Shown piece after piece: positions 38,429 to 56,080 of a stretch of DNA of 64,000 nucleotides (its first letter is position 1; every line of letters starts with the position of its first letter). The position numbers and the translations under genes are program-made. The DNA lies in NCBI RefSeq assembly GCF_031755915.1, contig NC_083384.1:4859501-4923500 (forward strand), written 5' to 3'. A model generated the notes under the pieces. It did not search any database, was not told the DNA's origin, and was given only the letters and a program-made list of their open reading frames with translations. The stretch comes from Ziziphus jujuba. Lineage: Eukaryota; Streptophyta; Magnoliopsida; Rosales; Rhamnaceae.

Positions 38429-40110
38429 TGTTGACCGTACAGCTATGGTCGTCTTTGCTGTATTATATGTAAGAATTTGCCTCAAGGAACATACTAGGAA
38501 CAACAACAACAACAATTGGCACTTTGATTTTCAAGTCCGGAAAATAAACAACGTTATAATTAAGACTGATTCTTTCCACCCAGTCTTTGTTTATAGTTTA
38601 GTTTTGTCAATAAAGACTTCCTTGCTTGCCACCCTTCATGAGATACGTAGTTGATATATCATATAAATGAGTTGATTTATATTATATTTGGGGGGAAAAA
38701 GGAATCAAACTTGTCGACCAAAGGATCCAATTGATCATTTAGTTTTTGTCTTTTGGTATGCACCACGCGATCACTTATTTTATTACCCCTCAAAAAAAAA
38801 AAAAAAAAGGTAATAATAAATAAATAAGCGCATGATCAGTTTTTTATATGATGGGTTTCTATCTCCATCTCAATAGGGTCATCAGCCCTTCATAGAATAT
38901 ATGTATAAAATTATAAATAAATAAATATATATTCAGCCAAATTTTTATAAGGTTGATTTGAGAGTATTTCTCCTTTTTTAGGGTTTGAGTTGTTTTAAAA
39001 GATGAAATTAAAAAAATTATCTAGTTTACATTGTTAAATTTTAATATTTCATTAAATTTATATTTGGTTCATAATTAAATTTTAAATTTTTAGTTTTTAA
39101 TATGGTTTAAGAACTAAGAAAAACTTGATGCTAAGAACAATCCAATAGGTATAAAGAATGTTATCTATATGTAAAATGATTGGAAGGGTTTTTAGTATAT
39201 ACAGGATAAATATATAAAGTTTTTATAGATATTCAATCTTCAAATTGTTATTCAATAATTCTGTTTAAATCTTAATTAATTAATAATATTTAAAGCCATC
39301 AGATTGTTTGACGTTAGCCTAGCTCTCCCTTTCATATGTGTTATATATATATATATATATAATTTTTTTTTTGTGAACTAATTAAATATAGAGTAAACTA
39401 ATGAATGGTAAGCGCTATAGATGATTTTTTTTTTTTTGGGTTAATCTCATTTATACTCTCTCAATTTTGTTATAACTTTATTTATAATTTTTAACATTAA
39501 AAATTACTAAAAAGAATTGATAAATAAATTTTGAATATAAATTTTTAAAAATATAAATTTAATTGTAGTTAAGACAAAATTGAAAAAGTTTAAAATTTTT
39601 TTTATTCGGTGAATGTTACAGATTATTTTTAATAGAATGGTAGAAAATATTAATTATTTCTATTTATTTTATCTTATATTTTGTTAATATTTTTAAATGA
39701 AGTAACATTGTAGCAATTATGATGGGGTAGTCTGACAGAAAAATAATGGGACGGATGCATATGAGTTAAAAGTGTAACCCCTTTCAAATAAGTGCAGTGA
39801 TCTACGTGTATAAAAAAGATGCAAAGCTTGTGGTCATTGCATTTTACTATTGTCATGTCAAGTTTTAGTGCAAGCGGTGCTTTTTATCTTTTTAATGACA
39901 TATTGCAAAATTCATTGCTGGTAAATTTAGCAATAAATATGTAGTAGTCAAATTTTGATAATGGATTCCTCTGTAATAAAGTTTGTGGATCCGCCAACAT
40001 TAGATACTCTTTTCTTTTTTTTTAATCTAATACTTAAAATTTATTATAAATTATACTTTTTAATTAATAAAAGTTGGTCAATGTGTCTGTTTGTTTGTCT
40101 TGTACGGTTT
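38429..40110. other. AT-rich spacer, no gene seen
   Basis: Contains an (AT)n tract (39343-39362), poly-T and poly-A runs, and short frames without recognisable content. The last part is the UGT promoter. Confidence 0.6.
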
Positions 40111-40113
40111 GTC

Positions 40114-40120
40114 TATATAA
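40114..40120 (+). promoter_or_regulatory. TATA box of the UGT gene
   Basis: TATATAA lies 47 nt upstream of the UGT start codon. A short leader of about 15-20 nt would follow if transcription begins about 30 nt downstream. No other TATA-like element lies closer. Confidence 0.55.
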
Positions 40121-40166
40121 CCCATTGTTACAATTTAGCTCGTAGAGGCAAATTTTATTTGATCAA

Positions 40167-41696
40167 ATGGCCACAAAAAGCAGTTCAAAACTAAGGATTT
40201 TCTTCCTTCCGTTCATAAGTGCAGGGCACATGATCCCCATGGTAGATATGGCCAGAGTTTTTGCCAAACATGGTGACGATGTGGATGTTACCATCATCGT
40301 CACCAAAGCCAACGCTGCAGTCATCAACAAGAACATCGACGGCGACTTTAACGCCGGCCGCCACCACAACATCAGAACCCATGTCCTTCCATTCCCATCG
40401 GCTGAAGTGGGCCTTCCTGAAGGCATCGAAAGCTTTAGCTCCGAGAATAGCGATGAAACAAATGCCGCAATCCATCAAGCCCAGCTGTTGCTGCGAAAAC
40501 CTATGGAGCAAGTGTTTTACGACATGCGACCCGACTGTATCGTGGCCGATTTGTTCTATCCATGGACTCTGGAGGTGGCCAATCAGCTTGGGATTCCTAG
40601 GCTAGCCTTTCGAGGTGGTAGCTACTTTTCTCTCTGCGCCGAGCATAGTGTTCGACTCCATTACAATTCTTCTTCATCTAATTCCCATGACAATGATGAT
40701 GTCGTTTCATTGCTTGGGCTGCCGCATAAGATTGAGATGTTGACATCCCAGCTACCAGAGTGGAGTAAAACGACAACGAGTTTCACAGCTATAATGGACA
40801 GATTGAGAGAGACAGAGGAAAAAAGTTATGGGATCCTCATGAACAGCTTTCATGAGCTGGAGAGCGCTTACGAGGAGCATTACAAGACCACCATGGGGCT
40901 CAAGGCATGGAGCATCGGACCGGTTTGTTTTTGGGCGAACCGGGATTCTTCCCACAAAGCCCACCACAGGTTTAAATCAGTTGCCGATGGCGATGATAAT
41001 GATCATCATCATCATGAGCTGATGGATTGGCTTAATTCTAAACAGAAAAACTCTGTGGTATATGTCAGTTTTGGAAGTGGAACCAAGTTGTCAGCGGCTC
41101 AGATTAAGGAACTGGCTCATGGCCTTGAAACTTCTGGTCATCCATTCATTTGGGTGGTGAGGAAGGAAGCAGAGCAAGCGTTGACTCCGGAGGGATTTGA
41201 AGAGAGGATAAGAACAGAAAGCAACAACAGGGGACTAATAATAAAAGGTTGGGCCCCACAGCTGCTCATCTTGGACCATCCTGCAACTGGAGGAATGGTG
41301 ACGCATTGCGGTTGGAATTCCATACTTGAAGGCGTAAATGCGGGGCTGCCTATGATCACTTGGCCTGTTTTTGCAGAGCAATTCTACAATGAGAAGCTTG
41401 TCAAGGACGTTCTGAGAATTGGGATTGGTGTGGGAGTCAAACAATGGAATGACTTGGGGAAAGTGCCTAAGGAAGTGGTGAAGAGTGAGGACATTTCCAA
41501 GGCTGTGAGGTTTTTGATGGCTACTCATGATGAATATGATGGAGAACGAGCTGGAAATAATAATAAAGAGATGAGGATGAGAGTGAGTAAGCTTCAAAAT
41601 CAGGCTAAGATGGCTCTGGAGATTGGGGGATCGTCTCATGCCAACCTCATGGCTCTCATCCATGATCTCAACTCCTTGAAGAGCATGAGGAATTAA
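40167..41696 (+). CDS. UDP-glycosyltransferase, family 1 (UGT73-like)
   Basis: Intronless, 509 aa, a normal length for plant family 1 UGTs. These soluble enzymes move a sugar from a UDP-sugar to small molecules such as flavonoids, terpenoids or saponins. The catalytic pair is present: His21 in FISAGHMIP and Asp128 in PDCIVADLF. The 44-residue PSPG sugar-donor box spans residues 362-405, starting WAPQLLILDHPATGGMVTHC, continuing with GWNSILEGVNAGLP and ending WPVFAEQ; its last residue is Gln, usual for UDP-glucose users. The YVSFGSGTKLSAAQIKELAH segment is also typical. An acidic/His-rich insert (DGDDNDHHHHE, about 274-284) is unusual but lies in the variable linker. The nearest group by motif is UGT73, including triterpenoid glycosyltransferases; the acceptor cannot be told. 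It lies directly 3' of receptor kinase copy A, and its tail is duplicated at 55953-56080. Confidence 0.95.
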   Translation: MATKSSSKLRIFFLPFISAGHMIPMVDMARVFAKHGDDVDVTIIVTKANAAVINKNIDGDFNAGRHHNIRTHVLPFPSAEVGLPEGIESFSSENSDETNAAIHQAQLLLRKPMEQVFYDMRPDCIVADLFYPWTLEVANQLGIPRLAFRGGSYFSLCAEHSVRLHYNSSSSNSHDNDDVVSLLGLPHKIEMLTSQLPEWSKTTTSFTAIMDRLRETEEKSYGILMNSFHELESAYEEHYKTTMGLKAWSIGPVCFWANRDSSHKAHHRFKSVADGDDNDHHHHELMDWLNSKQKNSVVYVSFGSGTKLSAAQIKELAHGLETSGHPFIWVVRKEAEQALTPEGFEERIRTESNNRGLIIKGWAPQLLILDHPATGGMVTHCGWNSILEGVNAGLPMITWPVFAEQFYNEKLVKDVLRIGIGVGVKQWNDLGKVPKEVVKSEDISKAVRFLMATHDEYDGERAGNNNKEMRMRVSKLQNQAKMALEIGGSSHANLMALIHDLNSLKSMRN

Positions 41697-41960
41697 TATT
41701 TTACTTGCGGTCTGACTTTCTATTTCCTTCCATTTTCCCATGGTTTCAGTCGCTATGGTACTCTATATATTGCGTTGGTCTATTATTAATGTTCTTCAAC
41801 TTGATTCAGGTTTGATCTGCAGATGGTCCAAACCTTTTTATTAGTTCTCCACAAATAAAAGTTATTAAATTTCTGTATTAAATGTTAATCCTTCGTTTGT
41901 ATGCTCCTATATATATATATATGTGCGTGTATGTAGTTATTTTTTTGATGAAAAAATAAC

Positions 41961-41992
<32 letters not shown>

Positions 41993-43121
41993 TTTTAAAA
42001 TCTCAAGTTTATTGACCTGCCTTTCATCCGCCCAAAAAAAAAAAAATAAAAAAAAAAATGGTTTACTGACATCCTTTAACATCATGCGTACATGCTTAGG
42101 GATATACATATAAAATGCATACAACCTAAAGTGAAGAATATGAAGAAAGAAGACGTTAATTATCAGCCTTTGACTATGCAAAACTGTTTGAGCCATATTT
42201 TAAAAACTCTGAATCATTTATCGTCCAAATAAATGTTTACGTCATGTCTTTTATTATGATTGTTATCAAATCCATGGGTTTCTTATTGAAGTTCTCTGTC
42301 TCTGTTTGATGATTTTTGTTTAAAGAGTCTGTTTGATGATTTAACTTATAGGTGAATGACGATGAGCCCTGCCCGTTGTAGCATTTTTTTTCCTTTTAAT
42401 GTACCACAATACCACGTCATCAATTAAATATATTTATTCATACAATGATTAGGATGATAAGGATTAAATTAACGACAAATGATAAGGATTAAATTAACTA
42501 CAAACATTTTGCATACAAATGTGAAAAGATATATGGAGTCAGATATTTTATTGATTTTTACTTCTTTTATTACAATTTGGGGGAGAGGGAATTTTCACAC
42601 AGGTCTAAGTTTTGAATGCTGTATCTGGAGGTATATCCATATCAATGAATATAGAAAATTAATCACTTTGAGTTTTTATCTTTTAGCATGCACCATATGA
42701 TCAATTAATTAAATATATGTATACAAATATGTACAAACTTTCTGGCTTGTTTCTTTCACAAATCAATCCTTTTACTACTACAAATTTGGCTACGGTCTCT
42801 TCGCCTTGACTCAAGGGGCAATTAAATATATAGAGGAAACTACAAAATACAAAAAATTACGTACAGGTTTACTACCTTCTTCCAATTTTCATTTTATTTT
42901 ATTTCCCCCGGTTTTCATAAACCGGAAATAAAACAAGATTGATCTCTTTAATTTGGTAGCATCAGGAGTCAAATTCCGAGCATATTGGTTAATATATATG
43001 TGCGTTGTCATCTTTGGCCGAACCAAGAAACAAGATGATATGCAATAATTACAGATTTGAAAACCATACAGAAATGGACCAAAATCCTTACAACAAATTA
43101 CTTCTCTCTGTCAAGTCAATG
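41697..43121. other. UGT 3' flank, duplicated at 56081-57778
   Basis: AT-rich sequence between the UGT stop and the RLK copy A stop codon. It aligns along most of its length with 56081-57778; shared landmarks include CCATGGTTT.AGT.GCTATGG after the stop, CTTTAACATCATGC and TTTGGCTACGGTCTCTTC. The 56 kb copy carries about 300 bp of extra sequence near 56335-56640. (AT)n/(GA)n tracts lie at 41960-41991. No gene is present. Confidence 0.8.
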
Positions 43122-49790
<6,669 letters not shown>

Positions 49791-51195
49791 TCTGACACCC
49801 TTTTGAATAATTAAACAGGTGAGCAAATTCCAAATTGAGAAATCAATTAATTTTTGTATCCCACATCCCCCATACGTTCCCAAAGAGACAGAAAAAACAT
49901 GAAACAATGAGGCAAAGCAGTAACTAATTAGCAAGTGTTGCAAATGACTTAGTTGAGACAAGTTAGAGTAAACAAAAGTGAAAAAAAAAAAAAAAAAAAG
50001 GAAATATGTTGACGGTAAACATTAAAGAAACAGTAAAAGAAAAAATAAAAATAAAAAAAACAGATGCGACACGTTGACTAAAAACAACCAAACAGGGGAA
50101 TAAACTCCACAAGTCATGGAGCATTTCCAACATTAATTAGTGGCTCATGATTAGCACAAGGAACAGACAATTAGCACTGAAAATTCCCCAATTAAAACTA
50201 TTGAACCGGTTTTTCACCCCTTCACTTCCTCCATCCATCCCTTCCTAGCTAATTAGAGATAAGAGAAATGAAACAATAATCAAACTAAGAAAACTGTTGC
50301 AGATGAAGACTTTTAGTTGAGAAATTGGATTGAAAAAAGTAGTACTTGAAAAAAAAAAAAAAGAAACATTACTAACAGATGGAAAAATGAAAACATTATT
50401 GACGTTAAACATAAAAAAAGTGAAAGAAAAAAAAAAAAAAAGCAGAGAAAAGAACCTTAGAGTTTGAGGGGGAGAGAGAGAGAGAGAGAGAGAGAGAGAC
50501 CAAGTCGAGAAACATTGAACTAGACATCCGGTGGGGAAGCTGTTAAATAAGAAAGGCACAGCTTCAAAGTCGACTTGAGAACCCCCACTACACCCCAACT
50601 CCAAGTCAATGGAAAATTGGATTTGGAGGTGAGCTTCTGCAAGACGTACCGTAATGCATGGTTGTCGACATCCATACCATCATCATCAACAATTTATGAT
50701 GATGATGAACCATGATGATCCATGACCCATGATCCATCGCAGTGAGCATCGTATAAGTAAACGGTTTTTTGGAGTCCTTTGCAAAAAGACAAGCAAAGCA
50801 GAGAGAAAAAGAAAGAGCCAGAGAAGTGAATGTGATGAGGCTGGCTTTATTTTATGGTCAGGGTTGGTTTTTGTCATTTTTGAAGAATATGTATTGCTCT
50901 GCTTCTTTCTTTTCTTTCTCCATGCACAGCTGCTTTTCTCTTTTCCTTTTCCTTTTTTATTTTATTTTTGTCGTTGTTGTTATTATTATTTTTTTTTAAT
51001 ATTCTGGTGGTGATTAATTTTATTTAGCGTTAGAGATATCTTTTGACGTCCCGCCACGTGTACTGAAACTCTCTGGATAGCGACATTCTTGGAGTTGACT
51101 CTTTTTGCATCCACCCACACTCAAACTCTGAAAACTCGCCACTCAACATAAATAACATTCATTGTGATCATCATCTATAATTAATCTGCTAATTT

Positions 51196-51571
51196 CTTCA
51201 ATTTCACTATCAATCTCCTTTTCTTTTTAGTTTTCTTCCTATTTCCCAATATCAATTAGATGCGATTTTTAATTTTGTTAGTCAATTAAGCAGCCAATTA
51301 AAGTTATCAATTTAAAATGATTTCGAATTTCTTTTTGTTTGAGGGGGATATGAATATCTCTTTGCTTTCTTGTTGGATTTGGATTTATAAATAACGGAAT
51401 GGAAATCCAAACTAATCAAGGAAATTTAGTTCTGGTTGTTTAGACTATTTGGTTGAATTATTGAATCTATGAGTGAATAAATTAGAGATGGAATTCCTTC
51501 TTATTTTTGGTTTTTGCTTAATTAATCCATAAAGAAAACTCACATAGAAACAGCTAGCGGACGTACAGATA
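51196..51571. repeat. block duplicated at 55556-55948
   Basis: The block runs from TTTCACTA.CAATCTCC to ACAGCTAGCGGA and aligns along its length with 55556-55948, including GTCAATTAAGCAGCCAATTA and GTTTGAGGGGGATAT. It marks the outer end of the duplicated kinase unit. Confidence 0.85.
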
Positions 51572-51820
51572 TGCAGACACATTAATTAGAGAGAACAAGT
51601 TGAATATAATTATAGAGACAAAGCAAAGGGAAAAAAATTAGGGGAAAAAAAGTGAGAAAAAGTATGAAATAAGATGAATATATTGGAATAGGTATTCCTT
51701 ATCCCTAGTATCAAATGCTCATTCTCTCATTTTGGTCGAATAGTTATATCCCATAGGAATTCTTATATATCAACAACTCAGAAATGGGATAATGAACAAC
51801 ATTGCAAATGAAATACTTAT

Positions 51821-51860
<40 letters not shown>

Positions 51861-52278
51861 TTTCTTCTAGATTACCGAGCCTAGGATACCTTGTAACAGG
51901 ATTATATACATATATACATATGGAGGAAAAAATTCATATATGAATATTTTGATTTTACAAAATTTAGATATAATTTTATAAAATTTCGAATATCAATATC
52001 ATGTAACATATTATTTGATGTGTATCCTGATTTTATTAAAATAAAAATATTTATATTTGAAAAAGACAATATATATATATATATATATGCATATTACATT
52101 GATATTTACAACAACTTTAATACTCTATGATAAAGAAGTTGAGGAAAATAAAAACTTTTTTTGTCGGTTTATTAGGATTTTTGGGCACTACATGTGAAGT
52201 GAAGTGTGGAATACGTTAGAAAATACTGCAAATTGGATTTGGCACTATTTGGTGTCAGTTCCTCTATCAGCATCAATG

Positions 52279-52360
52279 AATTAGGGATAAGATATGGAAG
52301 TAAGTTAAAGTCATCTCTCAATTAGAGATAAGATATGGAAGTAAGTTAAAGTCATCTCGA
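52279..52360. repeat. 41-bp tandem duplication
   Basis: GATAAGATATGGAAGTAAG plus TTAAAGTCATCTC occurs twice in direct succession, preceded by AATTAGGGATA and AATTAGAGATA. No coding content. Confidence 0.85.
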
Positions 52361-54066
52361 TTGAGAGAGTATTCGTCTAATTCTTTCAAATCTTACATCA
52401 ATAAGATTAAGAAATAAGCAGCATTGGAAAAATCAAGTAACAGAGAGAATATTTAAAGTGGCAATAGAGACTTTAATCCAACTGGGAAAAATATCTCTTA
52501 CCAAACTATATATATGTACATATTTTTATAAACATATGTTGGAAAATAGAAAAACATATACCATTTTCTTAGTAGTCTCGTTGAAAATTATATAAAAAAT
52601 TCTTTAATAAGAGAACAACCACACCGATATCTTCTCTTCAGTGGCTAAAAATGAAATTAGACATGTTAAAACATATCAATATATTATGACAAAAGTTTTA
52701 TTTCACTTTTACTTCCTCAAGGCTAATCAAAGTTTTACTTCCTCAAGGCCAATCAATGTTTTAATAAATTATTATGGTGAACGAAAAACAACACCATAAG
52801 AGTACGAATTTCTGCTACACAAATACTAGGCTTAGGTTACCATATAACGTTGGGATGACGCTGCTAACAAGGTCATTTCCGGTGTAAAAATTAGAAAACA
52901 AATTGTTATTTGTGTCCATATCGTATTCCTTTCTTAATAATAGAGTGTTGTTGGTTGATATCTTGATGGTGTTCCCGAGGAGGAAGAGCCATCCATTTCT
53001 GACGGAATGGAGGAGTCAAATTCTGGAAGCATTAAAGTTACGTTCTCTAACTCTCTCACCACCTCCAACATTGACGGCCGTGCTGACGTCACCTCCTGAC
53101 TGCACTTTACGACCAATTCCATAAATATTTTGATGCGTTTTGGATTTTATGGACCCATTTTCCTGTCTACAATTAATGGACAACATCTTCCCAGATTGAC
53201 ATGCTGCAATCACCTGTTATTGATAATTATGGTAAATTTCTACTACAAACACATCTATGTCTGTCTGTCTATTTGTCTGTATGTACGTATGTATGTATGT
53301 ACGTGCATATATATCTGTCTATATGTATTATGCAAGTATTAGCACCTCGCGAACAATGTTTCTACCGTGAGATATACGTGGTATTCCTGTCAAGAGTTCA
53401 AGAAATAGAATTCCAACGCTATAAACATCATTCCTCTCTGTTAACTTGTGGGTGAAGAAATATTCTGGATCAAGGTAGCCCTGCATGGAATGTGTAACAT
53501 CCATAAGTAAACCAACCAGTAAGGGAGAAAAAACATAAATTGCAGTAGAACAGCATTGGAAAAAGTCTACTAATGATTCCAAGTGCTGCAACTTAAGATT
53601 AAGGTTTTCTTTATGAGAAAGTAAATATTTGTGGAAAAACTATATTTTATTAATGTATTGGGCCACCGTATAAATACATAAAACCAGTTACAACAGATAA
53701 ACATAAAAACAATAATGCTATAACAAAGGTTGTTACAGATAAGCACGAGAAGATTGTCTATTAGGAGCTATTATTCTTTCTCTTTGAAGAACCAAATCTA
53801 CATTTTGTTCTGTAAATCCTTCTGAAGTTTTGAAGTTGTACTTCTTACCGGTGTGCCTTTCACCATTGTGGATATTTGCTCCATTCCAACTCCCTTTCCA
53901 TCTGATACTGGTGCAAGGTTTGAGATTCTGAAGTTTGGAACTTTTGCAGTAAACTCGGAGTCCAACAATATGTTGTTTTCTTCTATATCCTGGTGTATTA
54001 TTGGTGGATCAGCTTCTGCATAAAGGTAGAGATTTCCCTTGGTCGAATCCAATGCAATGTGCAATC

Positions 54067-54821
54067 TGTAACAGCCCAGGTTAGACCACTTGCATGCAGA
54101 TATTGTCTTTTTTGGGCCTGGGAGGCCTGGGCTAGTGGGACTAGCAGGTAAGGGTTGGAAGAGGATTCTCCCTAACCAATGAGATGCATTTTAAATCCTT
54201 GAGGGCTGGGTTGTAAGAGGATTCCTCAGACTCAAAGAAGACAATATCTGCATGCAGGTGGTATGGGCTGGGCTGTTACAAATGGTATCAGAGCCAGTAC
54301 CCGGATCGGTGTGCCAGCGAGGATGCTGGACCCCAAGGGGGGAGGATTGTCAAGTCCCACATTGGTTGGAAAGGGGAACGAAGCATAGCTTATAAGTGTA
54401 TGGATACCTTTCCCTTGAAGACGCGTTCCCATGAGGGAAAGTAAAACTGTGAGAGGTAGGATTGGACTCATCATCTAGCTTCCAAAGTAGACAATATCTT
54501 AGTTGGGCCTGAGAGGCTCGGGCCAGTGGGACTGGCAGGTAGGGATTGGAAGAGGATTCTCCCTAACCACTGAAACGCCTCAGTTGGACCTGGAAGGCCC
54601 GGGCTAGTAGGACTGGCAGGTAAGGATTGGAAAAAGATTCTCCAGGGGTTGGAAGAGGATTCCCCCTAACCACTGAAACGCTTCGGTTGGGCCTGGAAGG
54701 CCCGGGCCAGTAGGACTGGCAGGTAAGGATTGGAAGAAGATTCCCTCTAACCACTGAAATGCGTTTTTTAAGAATATGAGAACAATATCTGCATGCGGGT
54801 GGTCTGGGCTGGGTTGTTACA
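54067..54821 (+). mobile_element. TRIM-like non-autonomous LTR retroelement in RLK copy C
   Basis: A 755-bp insertion with TG..CA ends (TGTAACAGCCC at the left, GGGTTGTTACA at the right), flanked by AATC(T) on both sides (54063-54066 and 54822-54825). A primer-binding site TGGTATCAGAGCCAG (54283-54297), complementary to initiator tRNA-Met, lies 2 nt after a left repeat that ends GGGCTGTTACA at 54280. A purine-rich tract (AAGGGGGGAGGA, about 54335-54346) precedes the right repeat, which starts TGTCAAGTCCCAC at 54348. The internal part is only about 67 bp, with no coding capacity, as in TRIMs. The two terminal repeats are unequal (214 and 474 bp); the left one begins with an inverted copy of the LTR end, so the element is rearranged. 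Confidence 0.75.
54500..54770. repeat. internal GC-rich direct repeats in the right LTR
   Basis: A module of about 75 nt (TTGGGCCTG.AAGGCCCGGGC, then AG.AGGACTGGCAGGTA, GGATTGGAAGA, CCCTAACCACTGAAACGC) occurs three times with variation between about 54503 and 54765, plus a related copy at about 54110-54190 in the left repeat. This explains the length difference between the two terminal repeats in part. Confidence 0.7.
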
Positions 54822-55555
54822 AATCTCATAGCAAAAGTAAGAGAACTTCTGAATCTAGCTGTTCGGTCACAGATGATCAATAGAGAATGTAAAAGAATAT
54901 GAGATTGTGGTTGGAAAAAAACTAAAAAGCCAAATTAAATGATTCTGTTTCAAAACAGAGATATTAGGAGACCGTCAAACGGAAGAGAACACTTTTTCAA
55001 TACTAAAGACTGTAATTTTCATATTTATTAGTTGTTTCTTCATGTTCCATGGTGTTAAAAGAAAAAGTCACCAACATTTTAAGATTCCAAGAAGCTGGAG
55101 ATACATCTGGAATAATTTAAACAAACGACACATGACAATGGAAATTAAGTGTACAAAGTAATACGAAAAATTTACCAGAGAGAAGACATTGAAGAGAACC
55201 ATCTGGCATAAACCTATATACTAACATTTGCAAACACTGAAAATACCACATGTTAGCATATCCACTTTAAAGAAGGAAATGATTGTTGTAAAGAACATCA
55301 AAACAGAAATTTTTGTATATAGATCTCAATTAGTTTCAGTGGAACACACATGAAGATTCAGATAAATACTTTTTAAAAAATAAGTTGGGAGAAGACACAG
55401 TCACATAGCTTTGACATGTATTGACATCTAAATAAAACTTTAAACTATCAAAGTGGCTATACCTGCTCGTCTTCTTCATCACAATATCCAACCAATGAAA
55501 CCAGATTGCAATGATGTACTCGCGATAACAATTCTATCTTAGTATAGAATTCTTT

Positions 55556-55948
55556 TCCAATTTCACTAGCGATCTCCTTTTCTTTCTATTTTTTGCTTTG
55601 TTCTTTGTTTTTTCCACGATGTTAATTAGACACGATTTTTTATTTTGTCAGTCAATTAAGCAGCCAATTAAAGTTAGCAAGTTAAAATGATTTCGAATTT
55701 CTTTTTGTTTGAGGGGGATATCTCTATGTCTATGCTTTCTTGTTTGATTTAGATGTATAGATAATGGAATTGAAATCCAAACTAATAAGGGAAATTAAAT
55801 TTTGGTTGGTTAAAACTTAAAAGATTTTATTATTCGGTTGAATTATTGAATCTATGAGTGAATAAATTAGTGACAGAATGCCTTCTTGTTTCTGGTTTTA
55901 GCTTAATAAATCCATAAAGAAAACATAGATAGAAACAGCTAGCGGAAG
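55556..55948. repeat. second copy of the 51196-51571 block
   Basis: Aligns with 51196-51571. It lies between the truncated kinase remnant C (left) and the UGT tail (right), so it shows both a deletion edge (about 55555) and the head-to-tail junction (about 55950). Confidence 0.85.
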
Positions 55949-55952
55949 TCGC

Positions 55953-56080
55953 GATGAGGATGAGAGTGAGTAAGCTTCAAAGTCGGGCAAAGATTGGCTC
56001 TGGAGATTGGGGGATCATTTCATGCCAACCTCATGGCTCTCATCAATGACCTCAACTCCTTGAAGAGCAAGGGGAATTAA
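55953..56080 (+). pseudogene. 3' tail fragment of a UDP-glycosyltransferase gene
   Basis: 128 bp matching the last codons of the UGT at 40167-41696, from GATGAGGATGAGAGTGAG to the stop. It includes the region for SSHANLMALIHDLNSLKS and carries an extra base (AAAGATTGGCTC against AAGATGGCTC) that breaks the frame. No UGT sequence lies upstream; the fragment abuts the 55556-55948 block. The 3' flank of the intact UGT follows, so this is the left edge of the duplicated unit. Confidence 0.92.

Larger units (their letters stand above)
49791..52933. other. upstream region of RLK copy A and AT-rich spacer
   Basis: Includes the presumed promoter and leader of copy A with a (GA)n tract at 50473-50499, poly-A runs, and a G-box CACGTG at 51055-51060 with a TGACGT element just before it. 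51196-51571 is duplicated at 55556-55948. From 51600 on it is AT-rich ((AT)n at 51830-51857), with a 41-bp tandem duplication at about 52279-52360. No gene is supported. Confidence 0.6.
52934..55555 (-). pseudogene. LRR receptor-like kinase copy C, kinase-only remnant
   Basis: Minus-strand pieces in the same order as copies A and B: part of the first kinase exon (about 55555-55463, [20 protein letters not shown]), a piece near 55231-55175 (MLVYRFMPDGSLQ), the catalytic exon (54858-54827 plus 54066-53849), a 135-nt exon 53480-53346 ([20 protein letters not shown]) and the C-terminal exon 53213-52934. The ectodomain and the start of the kinase are missing; homology stops at about 55555, where the 51.2-kb-like block begins. 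Decay signs: HRD is HQD, DFG is NFR, a frameshift lies in the last exon between MLSIN and MELVVKC, the acceptor before MLVYRF reads CAA instead of CAG, and a TRIM-like element splits the catalytic exon. It is more diverged from A and B than they are from each other, so it is an older member of the array. Confidence 0.88.

Noticed and set aside
51055..51060. G-box CACGTG as a regulatory site of RLK copy A
   Set aside because: It lies about 1.26 kb upstream of the start codon and a single 6-mer is weak evidence, so it is mentioned but not called as a separate feature.
54232..54880. Minus-strand frames over the TRIM-like element
   Set aside because: Translations of GC-rich tandem repeats only; no gag, protease, integrase or reverse transcriptase motif.
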